From Hoylesella buccalis ATCC 35310 (GTDB lineage Bacteria > Bacteroidota > Bacteroidia > Bacteroidales > Bacteroidaceae), in contig NZ_CP102287.1 of the NCBI RefSeq assembly GCF_025151385.1, positions 1,240,001 to 1,304,000 on the forward strand: a stretch of 64,000 nt of DNA, written 5' to 3'. The translations under genes and the position numbers were made by a program. The notes beneath the pieces were generated by a model. That model was not told where the DNA came from. It searched no databases and saw nothing but the letters and a program-made list of their open reading frames with translations. Numbering within the stretch: position 1 is the first letter of the stretch; each line of letters starts with the position of its first letter. Positions 1 to 9,059 of the stretch are shown piece by piece.

Positions 1-1237
1 CCAGAAAATGGGGCAGCACAACAATCAGCGGGATGAAGAACAGGCCACTGCGCGAGGCAGCCAGCAGGTTGGCGCGGAACGTCTTACGGATGGTTTGCAT
101 CAACATATTAGACATAAGGAAAAACGCCATGGCTGGCAACGACACCAACTGCCAGCGCAAGGCCTGCGTGCCGATGCGGATTACCTCTGAATCGTTGCGG
201 AACAACTCGACAATGGCATCCGAGAAAAACCATCCCAGCACGGTGCAAGTCAGCAAGAAGCAGGTTCCTATCCTCACCGCAAACCAGAAACCCTTCCGCA
301 CACGGCCATAGAGGCGAGCACCATAGCTGAACCCGCAGAACGGCTGGAAGCCATGTCCCAGTCCAATGACAAAGGCCATGATAATCATTGTAAACCTATT
401 GACGATAGACATAGCTGCCACGGCTGCGTCACCATAGCGCGCCGCAGCCACATTGAGCAGGATGCTGGCCACGCTGGTGAGCCCCTGGCGTGACAGAGAG
501 GGCGTTCCACCGGCCAGAATCTCCTTGATATAGATGCGCGAGGTGGAAAAATGACGAAAGCTGATGCGGATGCTTCCGCCGTGACGGGTCATGCGCAGCA
601 GCACCACAAAGCTGGCCAGCTGACCGAAAACCGTGGCCAAAGCCGCACCAGTGATACCCCAGTCGAGCCAGAAAATAAGGATAGGATTAAGTCCAATGTT
701 GACAATGGCGCCGGCAACGATGCCCCACATGGCAAACGACGCATTGCCTTGGAAACGCATCTGGTTGTTCAGGCACAGCGAACCGGTCATCAAAGGCGCA
801 CCAAGGAGTATGATGCCGAGGTATTTCTCTGTGTAAGGCAAGATGGTAGGCGTGCTGCCAAGCCAGACGGAGAGAGGCTTCAGCAAGAGAAGACCTACCA
901 CCATGATGACCAATCCTGCCGCAAGAGCATAGAAAAAGCCCGTCGACGCCATGGCCTCAGCATTGTGATGCCGCTGCGCCCCGAGCTCGCGAGCGATGTA
1001 GTTGCCCGACCCATTGCCGAAAAAGAAACTGAATGCCTGGATAACGAACATCACAGAGAACACGATGCCCACGGCCGCGACGGCCTGAGTGTTGATCTTT
1101 CCCACGAAATAGGTGTCGGCTACATTGTACAAACTGGTAACCAGCATGCTGACAATCGTGGGCACAGCCATGGTTCCGATAACCCGATAAACGGGCCCTT
1201 GCGTTAAGAATGTATAGTTGTCTCTGTGTTGTTGCAT
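1..1237 (-). CDS. MATE family efflux transporter (3' end outside window)
   Basis: Reading the minus strand from the ATG at 1237 gives an uninterrupted frame to the window edge (about 412 residues), so the C-terminal end is missing only because the window stops. The protein opens MQQHRDNYTFLTQGPVYRVI and continues with TMAVPTIVSMLVTSLYNVAD and TYFVGKINTQAVAAVG, the usual MATE start (TLAIPTI, NVADTFFVG). Hydrophobic segments recur throughout, and GLGHGFQPFCGFSYGAR matches the conserved start of the second half (GxxQGxQPxxGYNYGA). MATE proteins export drugs or metabolites across the inner membrane in exchange for Na+ or H+; the substrate cannot be told. It lies downstream of a truncated dehydrogenase gene and may be read from the same transcript. 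Confidence 0.93.
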   Translation of the reverse strand, partial: MQQHRDNYTFLTQGPVYRVIGTMAVPTIVSMLVTSLYNVADTYFVGKINTQAVAAVGIVFSVMFVIQAFSFFFGNGSGNYIARELGAQRHHNAEAMASTGFFYALAAGLVIMVVGLLLLKPLSVWLGSTPTILPYTEKYLGIILLGAPLMTGSLCLNNQMRFQGNASFAMWGIVAGAIVNIGLNPILIFWLDWGITGAALATVFGQLASFVVLLRMTRHGGSIRISFRHFSTSRIYIKEILAGGTPSLSRQGLTSVASILLNVAAARYGDAAVAAMSIVNRFTMIIMAFVIGLGHGFQPFCGFSYGARLYGRVRKGFWFAVRIGTCFLLTCTVLGWFFSDAIVELFRNDSEVIRIGTQALRWQLVSLPAMAFFLMSNMLMQTIRKTFRANLLAASRSGLFFIPLIVVLPHFL

Positions 1238-1260
1238 ACGAATCTCACGAATTGTGGTGC

Positions 1261-1313
1261 ATGCCGGGTGTCATCACGGTATGCGTATCGTCCCGACGTT
1301 GCCGCCCCGGCAT
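1261..1313. repeat. 8-bp inverted repeat at the end of the SDR remnant
   Basis: ATGCCGGG at 1261-1268 is exactly repeated in inverse orientation (CCCGGCAT) at 1306-1313, with 37 bp between. It sits where the dehydrogenase frame breaks off and before the MATE start. It could be a weak transcription hairpin or the scar of a deletion; nothing decides between these. Confidence 0.4.
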
Positions 1314-1444
1314 CATGACATAGATGACAAACGCACTTGGTTACGGCCAGTCAAGATAAGGTCGTAGCCGTTTTTTGCAAACGCACGGGCACAAGCTTCA
1401 CCTATTCCACTTGTCGCACCTGTAATCAAAGCAATTTTCTTCAT
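1313..1444 (-). pseudogene. Truncated short-chain dehydrogenase/reductase, N-terminal 43 residues only
   Basis: The frame starts MKKIALITGATSGIGEACAR and runs on with AFAKNGYDLILTGRN, which is the complete first beta-alpha-beta unit of a classical SDR: the TGATSGIG dinucleotide loop and the R of TGRN that favours NADP. It then reads only eight more residues and stops at 1313. SDR enzymes are about 230-270 residues, and none of the three frames over the next 75 bp resembles the rest of the fold. The catalytic Ser, Tyr and Lys are therefore absent. It lies 74 bp downstream of the epimerase homologue, so the intact ancestor was probably co-transcribed with it. A deletion that joined the 5' end to the region ahead of the MATE gene explains the arrangement. 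The peptide may still be translated. Confidence 0.8.
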
Positions 1445-1518
1445 AGCTGAAAAAACACGGCCTTGCTCCGTCCTGTGCATACGCAGGAATACTGGCAAGG
1501 CCTTTGTTGGTGATACGT

Positions 1519-2610
1519 TTATGACTGTTCCAATAATATTTGTACGATTCGCTCGGCGCTCCTTCCGTCCCATCGATCGGGAATGGCGCATTTTTTCCAT
1601 GTGCCATTGACCATATCTTCAACGGCCTTGCCCAACAACTGGGCATCTTCGCCAACCAAAACGTTGGAACCGACCTTGACCGTTTCAATATGTTCGGTGT
1701 AACTGTTGAGCGTGATGCAGGGAATGTTGTTGAACGTTGCCTCTTCGGCCACATTGCCACTGTCGGTAATCACACCGCAAGCATGAGCGGTGAGATAGCC
1801 AAACTGCAAGTAGGAAAGTGGCTTTATCAGCCTGAATGTGGGATGATTTGAACCTAAAAGTTCAGCCACGACAGCTGCCGAACGACTGCGAAGCGGCGCC
1901 AACACCATCTTGCCGGCGGCTTTGTCGAGCATGGCATGGAGCATGTCTTTAAGGTTTGCCTTGTCTGCCAGCAAAGCCTTGCGGTTCAAAGTGAAAACAA
2001 TGTAGTCGCCTTCTCTCACTCCCAGTTCGTCAAGCGTGGCAGGACGTTGCAGCCTGCTGTGATTGAAGCGCAACGTATCCATCAAGATATTGCCCACCAT
2101 ATATATCTTCGACAACTCGGCACCCTCACGCGTAGCAGTGCTGTTGCTGCCCATACCGGCCGTGAACAACAAGTCGCTCAACCCATCAATGACCAGTCTG
2201 TTGATTTCTTTGGGCATGTTGATATCAAAACTTCGCGTGCCTGCGACCAGATGCGCCAAGGTGACGCCTTGCTTCTTCGTCACGATGGCCGTTGCCAACG
2301 TAGAAGCCAAGTCGTCCACGACAATCACGACATCGGTAGGATGGGTCTGCAAATAATGCTCAAAGCCAGCCATGACGAGTCCGGTGAGTTGGTTGAGATT
2401 CTCACAATCAACCCCTAAATAGGTGTCTGGATAGGGCATTTGAAGATCGTCAAAAAGCGACTTCTCCAGGGTGGGATCGTCCTCCTTACCGGCATAAACC
2501 AATTGGTAAGAAATATCTCTGCCAGCATCTGCCGCCTTTTGGATGGCCCTGATGATGGGTGCCACCTTGACAAAATTGGGCCGTGCGCCCGCTACGATAC
2601 ATATATTCAT
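1519..2610 (-). CDS. WecB-like UDP-GlcNAc 2-epimerase homologue with altered active site
   Basis: A 363-residue protein with the fold signature of non-hydrolysing UDP-N-acetylglucosamine 2-epimerases: MNICIVAGARPNFVKVAPII at the start, the YMVGNILMDTLR segment, and near the end ITDSGNVAEEATFNNIPCIT (the usual TDSGGxQEEA UDP-binding stretch). Active enzymes carry HVEAGLR, PEExNR and a histidine in the T.HRRE segment. Here these read HLVAGTR, PKEINR and FTLNRKAL, so the residues matching E. coli Glu117, Glu131 and His213 are Val, Lys and Asn; the Asp of the GDT segment remains. The frame is intact and full length, so it is probably a functional protein with another activity rather than a decaying gene. 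A longer frame opens with TTG at 2628, but that lies on the likely promoter -7 element (2626-2633), so ATG 2610 is preferred. Confidence 0.85.
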   Translation of the reverse strand: MNICIVAGARPNFVKVAPIIRAIQKAADAGRDISYQLVYAGKEDDPTLEKSLFDDLQMPYPDTYLGVDCENLNQLTGLVMAGFEHYLQTHPTDVVIVVDDLASTLATAIVTKKQGVTLAHLVAGTRSFDINMPKEINRLVIDGLSDLLFTAGMGSNSTATREGAELSKIYMVGNILMDTLRFNHSRLQRPATLDELGVREGDYIVFTLNRKALLADKANLKDMLHAMLDKAAGKMVLAPLRSRSAAVVAELLGSNHPTFRLIKPLSYLQFGYLTAHACGVITDSGNVAEEATFNNIPCITLNSYTEHIETVKVGSNVLVGEDAQLLGKAVEDMVNGTWKKCAIPDRWDGRSAERIVQILLEQS

Positions 2611-2625
2611 TGTACTATTTTTCTG

Positions 2626-2633
2626 CAAAGTTA
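2626..2633 (-). promoter_or_regulatory. Candidate -7 element of the epimerase-like gene
   Basis: Minus strand reads TAACTTTG, fitting the Bacteroidetes TAnnTTTG -7 box, 15 bp upstream of the chosen ATG. No clear TTTG lies at the usual 19-bp spacing, so only the -7 box supports it. Confidence 0.4.
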
Positions 2634-2796
2634 TACATTATTAATAGAACGGCCATACATTTAGACGGAAGAACTTGTCTTTTTGCCCAGACAGAAGCAT
2701 ATCTTGTGACTTCTGCCATGCTACTACCCTATCAGAAGACAACAGCGTTGTTCGATTTATTGATGCACTCTCCTTTCATGAGAGGCACGCATACGG

Positions 2797-3645
2797 TTAT
2801 TCTTTTTGTATATATCCCTCTTGATCGTAACCTTTATGTGTGCGATGAATAAGGTTGACCAGAGGCTGTACCCGCTGATCCGTAACAACCATATCTTTGA
2901 ATTTGTCGTATTGTGCATCGTATCTTTGTCCGCTACCGTGTTGTAAACGTGTGGCTATGTCGGTGGGAATGAGGAACGAAGCACGAGAATCTAAATGCTT
3001 GTAAAATTCTGATAAATAGATATGTATACCCGCCAAATCAAAATCACCAAAGTGGATATAAGGGTTAGGAATGGTTTTCAACCATTTTATCAAATCGCCC
3101 GATTGAGGATAACGTGACACAAACAACAGTCTGTTGTTAGGAAACAAATAGCGCTGATGGGCTATCTGCACGAAGTTTTCCACATTCTCCATACCTATAA
3201 CCGTTACGTCTTTTGGAATGACAAACGAAGGATAATCATGGATAAAAGGCAACATGCCAGGTTGAAAACGAAGTGTTTGACGCACGCCCGACAGCTTTAC
3301 CTCCAATGGTTCGTATCCATTTACCAAAAAGCCCCTCATTGTTCGTTGCCTCAACAACTTCGAATCTCCCGACAATGCCACCTGCCTACTGCGTTCGGTA
3401 TCATGTTTCAGCTTCATATCCAATATGGCCTGCACATCTCGCAAATTGTATTTTTCTGCCAAATATTTTTGAAAATAGTCAACAGCGGCTACCTTATACG
3501 TCACTCTGCTGCCATGACTAATCGCGACAAGCACACCGTCTTGCAGCATTTCATTTATCCATTTACCCTTTAATTTACTGGCAGCAATCGTTTCTCCGGC
3601 AGCCAATGCGCACAGATTTTCCAATAGCGAACGTGTGATATTCAT
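2797..3645 (-). CDS. jetD: Wadjet JetD-like Toprim nuclease subunit
   Basis: 282 residues. The C-terminal half shows a Toprim-type metal site as in JetD and topoisomerase VI A: a glutamate in VIGMENVENF (about 149-158) and the paired aspartates of FGDFDLAG (about 199-206), followed by a short helical tail. The N-terminal 100 residues look like a winged-helix DNA-binding region (NEMLQDGVLVAISHGSRVTY). In Wadjet systems JetD nicks or cuts circular DNA held by the JetABC SMC motor. Its ATG overlaps the jetC stop by 4 bp, so translation is coupled; it is last in the operon. The protein is compact compared with JetD of the best-studied type I systems. Call rests on the Toprim motifs and on synteny with the SMC genes. 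Confidence 0.85.
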   Translation of the reverse strand: MNITRSLLENLCALAAGETIAASKLKGKWINEMLQDGVLVAISHGSRVTYKVAAVDYFQKYLAEKYNLRDVQAILDMKLKHDTERSRQVALSGDSKLLRQRTMRGFLVNGYEPLEVKLSGVRQTLRFQPGMLPFIHDYPSFVIPKDVTVIGMENVENFVQIAHQRYLFPNNRLLFVSRYPQSGDLIKWLKTIPNPYIHFGDFDLAGIHIYLSEFYKHLDSRASFLIPTDIATRLQHGSGQRYDAQYDKFKDMVVTDQRVQPLVNLIHRTHKGYDQEGYIQKE

Positions 3646-6600
3646 ACTTTCATCGTAATAAGTGCTTTGACAAGCGTGTTCGATTTGTTATCTTTTGTGA
3701 GCAGATAAGTATACTTGTAATCGGATACCGCATACGATATAGGCGAGCTGTTCACCAAATAGATGTTGCGAACATTAGCAAATTTCAGAATTCCCCGCAC
3801 GTTGTTGGGATGCAATTTACCTATCTCGTCCATCATACAATGCAAGGTAAAGTCGCCAAACTTTCTCGACACCTTTTCCTTAAACACGTTGATAAGCATG
3901 ATGTTAACCATTGCTTTCACTAAAATATCCGTACCATCCGAGCCCACATTCGATATTTTTTCTATCCAACCCGTATCGTTATCGTTTTCTTTGATGCGGA
4001 ATTGCAGTTTGAAGGTATCGCTCAAAACCAACCTACTTCTGTTCGGATTCTCGTTTAAACACACCATGAAGTCAAACAATCGTTTGGTGACCCCTCTGTT
4101 GGTATCATCTCTTTGTTGTACAGATGAAAACAGATTCAGTTCGCCTATGTCGTAGCTATGCTCGTCGTTAAAGGTTTTCATATCGTTGAGCAATATCATT
4201 AAGCGGTCGCTACTGGGCTGACTGCGCAAGGCAATTTCTTTAATCACGCCCGCAAAGTTACGCTCGTGGAAGTCGGCATTGATGTCGTTAATAATCTTTC
4301 CTATCTCACTGGCGTAGCTGTTAATGCTTCCCACCTCTTTTGATATGCGTTGCAGGATGTCGCCATATCTATCGCTAAGCCTCCTACTATATTCCTCTAT
4401 TTTGTCATGATCTATAAAGTCGCACAAATTTTGCGCAAATGCCATATAGTCATCATCTGTGTTTAATTGGGTTTTAAAGGCGAAAGTGTTCTTCGTAGAG
4501 AAGTAGCTTTTAAATCGATCTACGTTTTGTTTTAATGCATCAGCCTTCCCAAATTTATCATATAGGCTGTCTTTGAGTAATTGCAAAACCTGCTCTGTAG
4601 GGTCTGTTGATGCCTTTGGCTTGACAGTTGTCCATTCAATTGAAGTTTTGTTCTCTATAGACAGTTTGAAATTGTCAACTGCTGTCAGCCCTTTTTCCAA
4701 TTGATTTTGTTCCGCTTCTTTTTGTCTTATGTTTGTTTCAAACTGCAATTTCTGTTGTCCTAATCTACTACTTCTTAACCTAAATTTTTCATCCAACAGC
4801 GCCAAGTCATTTTCCAATTTCCTCTTTTGCTCTTTCTTTTTATCCTCTTCGGGCAACCATTCTTCTTTAAACGATAAATACTCGAAATATCGTTTGCGGT
4901 TGTTGTTAATAAAATCAAGCTCTTTTTGTAACGTTATCAGCTTATCATTTATTTGTTGCAAAGCAGTTGTATTCACCCCTTGCCCAGCCAACTCGCTGCT
5001 TTCTTGTATTTTTAACTGATTGATCTGACTATTGACAGCGGTGGTTTTTTCTTGCGTTTCTTGTAGCAATTTTTCTATTTTGCTATCCGTTTCTATACGT
5101 TTTGCATTGTTTGCAGATGCGGATTCTTGTTCACAAGCTTTCAATTCCCGACTCCGCTTGTTGCGCAATTTCTCTTTTTCTTGTTGGAAGGTAGATAGTT
5201 GTTCTTGCAGTTTACTGATTTGCAGGTCGATATTTTCTAATCGTTTTTGTTTTTCCTCCTCGTTTCGTTTATCCCAATTTTGCATTTTAACCTGTTCAAC
5301 TTTTATCTGTTGAGCCGTTTGTAGCAGGTTGGCATCTAAAGTTTGGTGTGCCATACGCAGATCTCTAATCTGTTTAGCATACCGATTTTCTATTTGTTGG
5401 ATGTTCTCTTGGGTGGCAGTAGTACATTCATAAATACGCTTTTTGTTTTCTTCAATCTCTTGTTCAGCATCTTGTTTTTCAGCTTTCAAATCGTCTGGCG
5501 TACGGAGTTCACGCTCTATATGCGACAAATCCACATCTACTCCGAAGAGCGAAGCATTGTGTTGACTGCTCAATTGCGGGTGCAGCAGATTGTTATACAA
5601 TACATGTTGTTCGTCAACCACCTTGCCAATCGTTTGTTGCCACCCCTGCTTATGCGTAGACAGCCACTCATAAAACGATCCCTTGTACTGTGCAAGAAGC
5701 TCATCAAGTTTCGCTATTTGTTGAGCAAGCTTTTCATTCTTTTGGTCCAAGTCTTTCTGTTTAGCTTGCAATTCCTGCTCTATTTTTTGCCTTTCGGCTT
5801 CAGCTTCATGCCTCAGTTCATTGATTTTACTGCGATTTTGCTCCTTTTCAATTTCTGTTTTCCTATGTTGTTCATGCAGTTGATCTATATTATTTTTACA
5901 TTGTTCTAACTCGGTGGCGTACAAATGAGTATTCTGGTATACCGATCTTTTACTCTTTGCAGCCGACAAATCAATGTTAGCTGTTTGTATTTTCTCATCA
6001 ACAGTTTGACTTTCAACATCAAAATGCGCATAAATCTCTTTGTTTCGCTCCTCTTTTTGTTGTGCTATTCGTGCCACTTCCTTGTTGTACACCTCTTGTA
6101 AAAGGTTTTTCTTTTCGTTACAAGTGGCTTCAATAGTGCGAAGTTCTAATTGCAGTTTTTCTGTCAGTGCTGCGTATTTATCAGTGATACTCTTATGTTG
6201 CAGTGTTAGTTCTTCTTTATATCGTTTCTTATTCTCTATTTCGTTTTTTACAAAATCCTCTTTCTCAATTCTGCTAACCACAGACAAGATATCGCTTTGC
6301 TGGTAAAACTTTCTCTTGTCAGCAATTTCTTTCAAACGAGCATCTACCGCTCCCAACTCACGATTTTTACCATCCTTCTGTTTGTTGTACTTGCCGCTTT
6401 CTTCTGAAATCAGTCTATTGATACGCTCAAACTCTTCTTTTAATTTTCCTAATTCTTGATGTAACAAGGGCAAACGCTGCTCATCTCGTTGATAAGCATA
6501 TACCAATTCGCTAATCAGCTCTTTGATTTTAGCGGTAATCATCAATAAGTCATGATAAGCCTTCTCCACTTTAGCGGCATCTCTTCGCACCGTAACCACC

Positions 6601-7307
6601 CCATGCTTGTCGGTTTTATACCACAAATGAACGTCATTGTATTCTTGTTCAAACGCCGACACCTGACTTCTATAATAAGCCAAATCAATAGAAATCTCGT
6701 CATCCGTCATCGAACTAATCATGGTGTTTTTGATGAACTCGGCATCCAGCTTCGTGTTCAGAAACACATTTTGAATGGTTCGTGGAATGTTTTGATACTT
6801 ATTGCTTTCGGCAATGGCATATTTACGAAACTCGGGTTGCACCTCATGTCGGTTTCCAAAGATAATGTCGCGATACTCCTCATACCTATCAATGATACGA
6901 GAAGTGTGTACCCCTTTGTCTACTTTTTGTTGTATGTGCATCCACTCGGTGTACACTTCACCTTGTTCGTTCATGAGAATCTCGCGCCGATAAGCACAGT
7001 CGATAAACCGAAAAGACACCCTCCCCCGATGCTTAAAGGCCAAAATGAAATACGCATTGGTATCTCTAATCACTTCGTAAACGATATAAGAGTTAGGGTA
7101 AGGAAAATAAAAAGCATCGAAAGACAGCTTTTCACGCGGAATACCCAGCTTCAATTTGTCGGCGTTGTAGAAAAACAACAACGCTCGTAGCACCGTACTT
7201 TTACCGACACCTTGTGTTCCTACAAAGTGAACGTTGCCGTCTACCTTTACTTCTGCATACGGAATGTGTGCGCTGTTGATGAAAACAATCTTATTCAGGT
7301 ATCTCAT
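3642..7307 (-). CDS. jetC: Wadjet JetC-like SMC/MukB-type ATPase
   Basis: 1221 residues, built like a MukB-type SMC protein. A Walker A loop GTQGVGKST lies at about residues 30-38. Two very long charged coiled-coil arms (roughly 240-540 and 640-930) flank a hinge-like globular segment around 550-620 (GSFYEWLSTHKQGWQQTIGK, then FGVDVDLS). The C-terminal head carries VGSDGTDILVKA, in the place of the ABC signature, and a Walker B strand ending CMMDEIGK near residue 1160. JetC dimers extrude DNA loops together with kleisin JetA and JetB. The start overlaps the jetB end by 17 bp and the stop overlaps jetD by 4 bp. The gene looks richer in A+T than the flanking housekeeping genes, consistent with acquisition by transfer. 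Confidence 0.9.
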   Translation of the reverse strand: MRYLNKIVFINSAHIPYAEVKVDGNVHFVGTQGVGKSTVLRALLFFYNADKLKLGIPREKLSFDAFYFPYPNSYIVYEVIRDTNAYFILAFKHRGRVSFRFIDCAYRREILMNEQGEVYTEWMHIQQKVDKGVHTSRIIDRYEEYRDIIFGNRHEVQPEFRKYAIAESNKYQNIPRTIQNVFLNTKLDAEFIKNTMISSMTDDEISIDLAYYRSQVSAFEQEYNDVHLWYKTDKHGVVTVRRDAAKVEKAYHDLLMITAKIKELISELVYAYQRDEQRLPLLHQELGKLKEEFERINRLISEESGKYNKQKDGKNRELGAVDARLKEIADKRKFYQQSDILSVVSRIEKEDFVKNEIENKKRYKEELTLQHKSITDKYAALTEKLQLELRTIEATCNEKKNLLQEVYNKEVARIAQQKEERNKEIYAHFDVESQTVDEKIQTANIDLSAAKSKRSVYQNTHLYATELEQCKNNIDQLHEQHRKTEIEKEQNRSKINELRHEAEAERQKIEQELQAKQKDLDQKNEKLAQQIAKLDELLAQYKGSFYEWLSTHKQGWQQTIGKVVDEQHVLYNNLLHPQLSSQHNASLFGVDVDLSHIERELRTPDDLKAEKQDAEQEIEENKKRIYECTTATQENIQQIENRYAKQIRDLRMAHQTLDANLLQTAQQIKVEQVKMQNWDKRNEEEKQKRLENIDLQISKLQEQLSTFQQEKEKLRNKRSRELKACEQESASANNAKRIETDSKIEKLLQETQEKTTAVNSQINQLKIQESSELAGQGVNTTALQQINDKLITLQKELDFINNNRKRYFEYLSFKEEWLPEEDKKKEQKRKLENDLALLDEKFRLRSSRLGQQKLQFETNIRQKEAEQNQLEKGLTAVDNFKLSIENKTSIEWTTVKPKASTDPTEQVLQLLKDSLYDKFGKADALKQNVDRFKSYFSTKNTFAFKTQLNTDDDYMAFAQNLCDFIDHDKIEEYSRRLSDRYGDILQRISKEVGSINSYASEIGKIINDINADFHERNFAGVIKEIALRSQPSSDRLMILLNDMKTFNDEHSYDIGELNLFSSVQQRDDTNRGVTKRLFDFMVCLNENPNRSRLVLSDTFKLQFRIKENDNDTGWIEKISNVGSDGTDILVKAMVNIMLINVFKEKVSRKFGDFTLHCMMDEIGKLHPNNVRGILKFANVRNIYLVNSSPISYAVSDYKYTYLLTKDNKSNTLVKALITMKV

Positions 7308-7845
7308 TCTTCACCTCCTCTGATATGGTTAAGCAGTCAACAAGTTCTTCCATGTAATGAAACGCATCTGTCACTACATACTGTTTCGTCACCTCACTGA
7401 TAAGTTCGGCAAAGCCATTGTCGGTTAACTCTTTCATTAACCGCTCTATGATTTCCTGATGTGTGCTGTGCCTGCCACGAAACAATTGTTCAGCCTTCTC
7501 TTTCAACTCAATATCCGAACTCAATCTTACCTCGATGTCTGACGTCATGAATTCAAAGCCGGATGAAAAGGTACCGTTGTATGTTTTCAAGAAATCAAGA
7601 ATGTCAATCCATTGTGCCATGCGCTCTAATTTGCGTTGCATATCGGTCTTACTCTCTTTTCTGCAAAAATAAAAATACCCATTACCTCCTTCTAACAAAA
7701 AGCCAATGCCAGCATAATAGTCGGCATATTCTTGTTGATGATCTTCCAACAAGTCGTAATAAGCTCTCATGTTTTGCGATGTGCTATTGCGTGAGATAAA
7801 CATTCCCTTGCTTAATATGCTAAAAATTTCTTCGGTCTTTTTCAT
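7291..7845 (-). CDS. jetB: Wadjet JetB-like (MukE-like) subunit
   Basis: 184 residues, mostly helical and charged, opening MKKTEEIFSILSKGMFISRN. No catalytic motif is visible. Size and place between the kleisin-like gene and the SMC gene match JetB/MukE proteins, winged-helix subunits that bind the kleisin and tune the SMC heads. Its ATG shares one base with the jetA stop (TAATG) and its 3' end runs 17 bp into jetC, an arrangement that implies one transcript and coupled translation. The assignment is mainly by position and size; the sequence alone would be called hypothetical. Confidence 0.75.
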   Translation of the reverse strand: MKKTEEIFSILSKGMFISRNSTSQNMRAYYDLLEDHQQEYADYYAGIGFLLEGGNGYFYFCRKESKTDMQRKLERMAQWIDILDFLKTYNGTFSSGFEFMTSDIEVRLSSDIELKEKAEQLFRGRHSTHQEIIERLMKELTDNGFAELISEVTKQYVVTDAFHYMEELVDCLTISEEVKNEIPE

Positions 7846-9044
7846 TATTTTGCCGGATAAATAAGTGGATACTCTATGTTTTGAGTAGTTTCAGTTTGAC
7901 TTGTAAAACGCAATTCGCTTTCGTATTGTGTGGCTATTTGGCAGAATAGCACCAGCTTTTCTTCTATGTTCAATTCTCTTTTATACGCATGGTTCATCAC
8001 GAAAGCAAACAAATGGCTGCCTTGCGCCCTAAAGGCATTCATCATTTCTTGCTGGCTCACTACCGATATTCGTTCTTCTTGCTGCTGAATATAAGCCGCA
8101 TCAATAGCTTCGGCAGCCGTTTGTTGCGCCTTGTTGGGCAATTTGATGCGTTGCATGACGTTTTGAAGAAGTTCTATCGCCCCATCTTCGTTGCGTAAAT
8201 AGTTGATAGACAGTTTGAGCCTGTATCCAGCTTGTGGCTCTATCCACACAGGATTTATCTGCCCCATCACCATTTTTACATTGGTATGTTCCTCCCAGGT
8301 AAGTTGATCTTTCAGGTATTTTATTTGCTGAATTTTCTTGAAAAGTTTATTTTGGTAATCAATGAAATTCAGATAGCCAATAATTTGCCGATCAATTTCC
8401 AACAAATTGTGATAAACCTCGTTCAGCTGTAGTTTCACATCTGTCACCACGCTGCGCAACTGTACATCCATGGCTTGCGCAAAAAACACGGGTTGGCTTA
8501 TGTCGATTACGTTCTCAACTTCCTTGATGAGCGTTGCAATGGTGCTACGTTTCTCGTCCAAATGGATGAGCCTTGCTCGCTTGACAAGATAATTAGGTTC
8601 GTTCTTATAAGTATTATCCACATTTCGTTTCAGGTCTATCACGTTGCGAACAGTGGTAAGTGCTATGTTTTTCAGAATCTTTCTTACCTTTTTGTGATAG
8701 TCCATGCGGCGACGCTCATTATTCTCTTTCAGATAGTATTCAATATTTTCGTTGAGCGTTGTGATATATTCTGCCACCGAAGCCGTGTTGATTTGTTCGT
8801 TTACCTCTAACACTTCTTCAAAGAATTGCAGATACACGTCTTCCATTTCCAAGTAGTTCCCCGATTCGTGTATGATGCCATAGTCTATCAAAAACCTGAT
8901 TCGTTCTTCTTTATAGTCAACCAATTCGCGTGCATAGTCGGTCTTGAAAGAGAACGATTTGCGTTTGGCGAACATCTCACGCAGCAATGTCTTTTCTCTT
9001 CCCAATACTTTAATCAGCTCTTCTATGGAACGAAATGTTTTCAT
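7845..9044 (-). CDS. jetA: Wadjet JetA-like (MukF/kleisin-like) subunit
   Basis: 399 residues, first gene of the four-gene operon. The N-terminal region (MKTFRSIEELIKVLGREKTL, then FLIDYGIIHESGNYLEM) looks like a winged helix. The middle, about 90-270, is long and helical with many charged residues (NENIEYYLKENNERRRMDYH), and a second small domain follows. This domain order is that of kleisins such as MukF and JetA, which bridge SMC heads and recruit MukE/JetB. Placement rests on synteny with the clear SMC ATPase and Toprim genes. No recognisable TAnnTTTG promoter was found in the 400 bp upstream, but a hairpin lies in the leader at 9060-9096. Confidence 0.75.
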   Translation of the reverse strand: MKTFRSIEELIKVLGREKTLLREMFAKRKSFSFKTDYARELVDYKEERIRFLIDYGIIHESGNYLEMEDVYLQFFEEVLEVNEQINTASVAEYITTLNENIEYYLKENNERRRMDYHKKVRKILKNIALTTVRNVIDLKRNVDNTYKNEPNYLVKRARLIHLDEKRSTIATLIKEVENVIDISQPVFFAQAMDVQLRSVVTDVKLQLNEVYHNLLEIDRQIIGYLNFIDYQNKLFKKIQQIKYLKDQLTWEEHTNVKMVMGQINPVWIEPQAGYRLKLSINYLRNEDGAIELLQNVMQRIKLPNKAQQTAAEAIDAAYIQQQEERISVVSQQEMMNAFRAQGSHLFAFVMNHAYKRELNIEEKLVLFCQIATQYESELRFTSQTETTQNIEYPLIYPAK

Positions 9045-9059
9045 GTTCGGTTAAATGGT

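Noticed and set aside
551..1207. Plus-strand frame of 218 codons
   Set aside because: Lies fully opposite the MATE gene; its protein is charged and low in hydrophobic residues, as expected for an antisense shadow.
3642..7307. Chromosomal MukB/MksB condensin instead of Wadjet JetC
   Set aside because: The overlapping Toprim (JetD-like) gene in the same operon is characteristic of Wadjet; MksG-containing Mks systems remain a related alternative.
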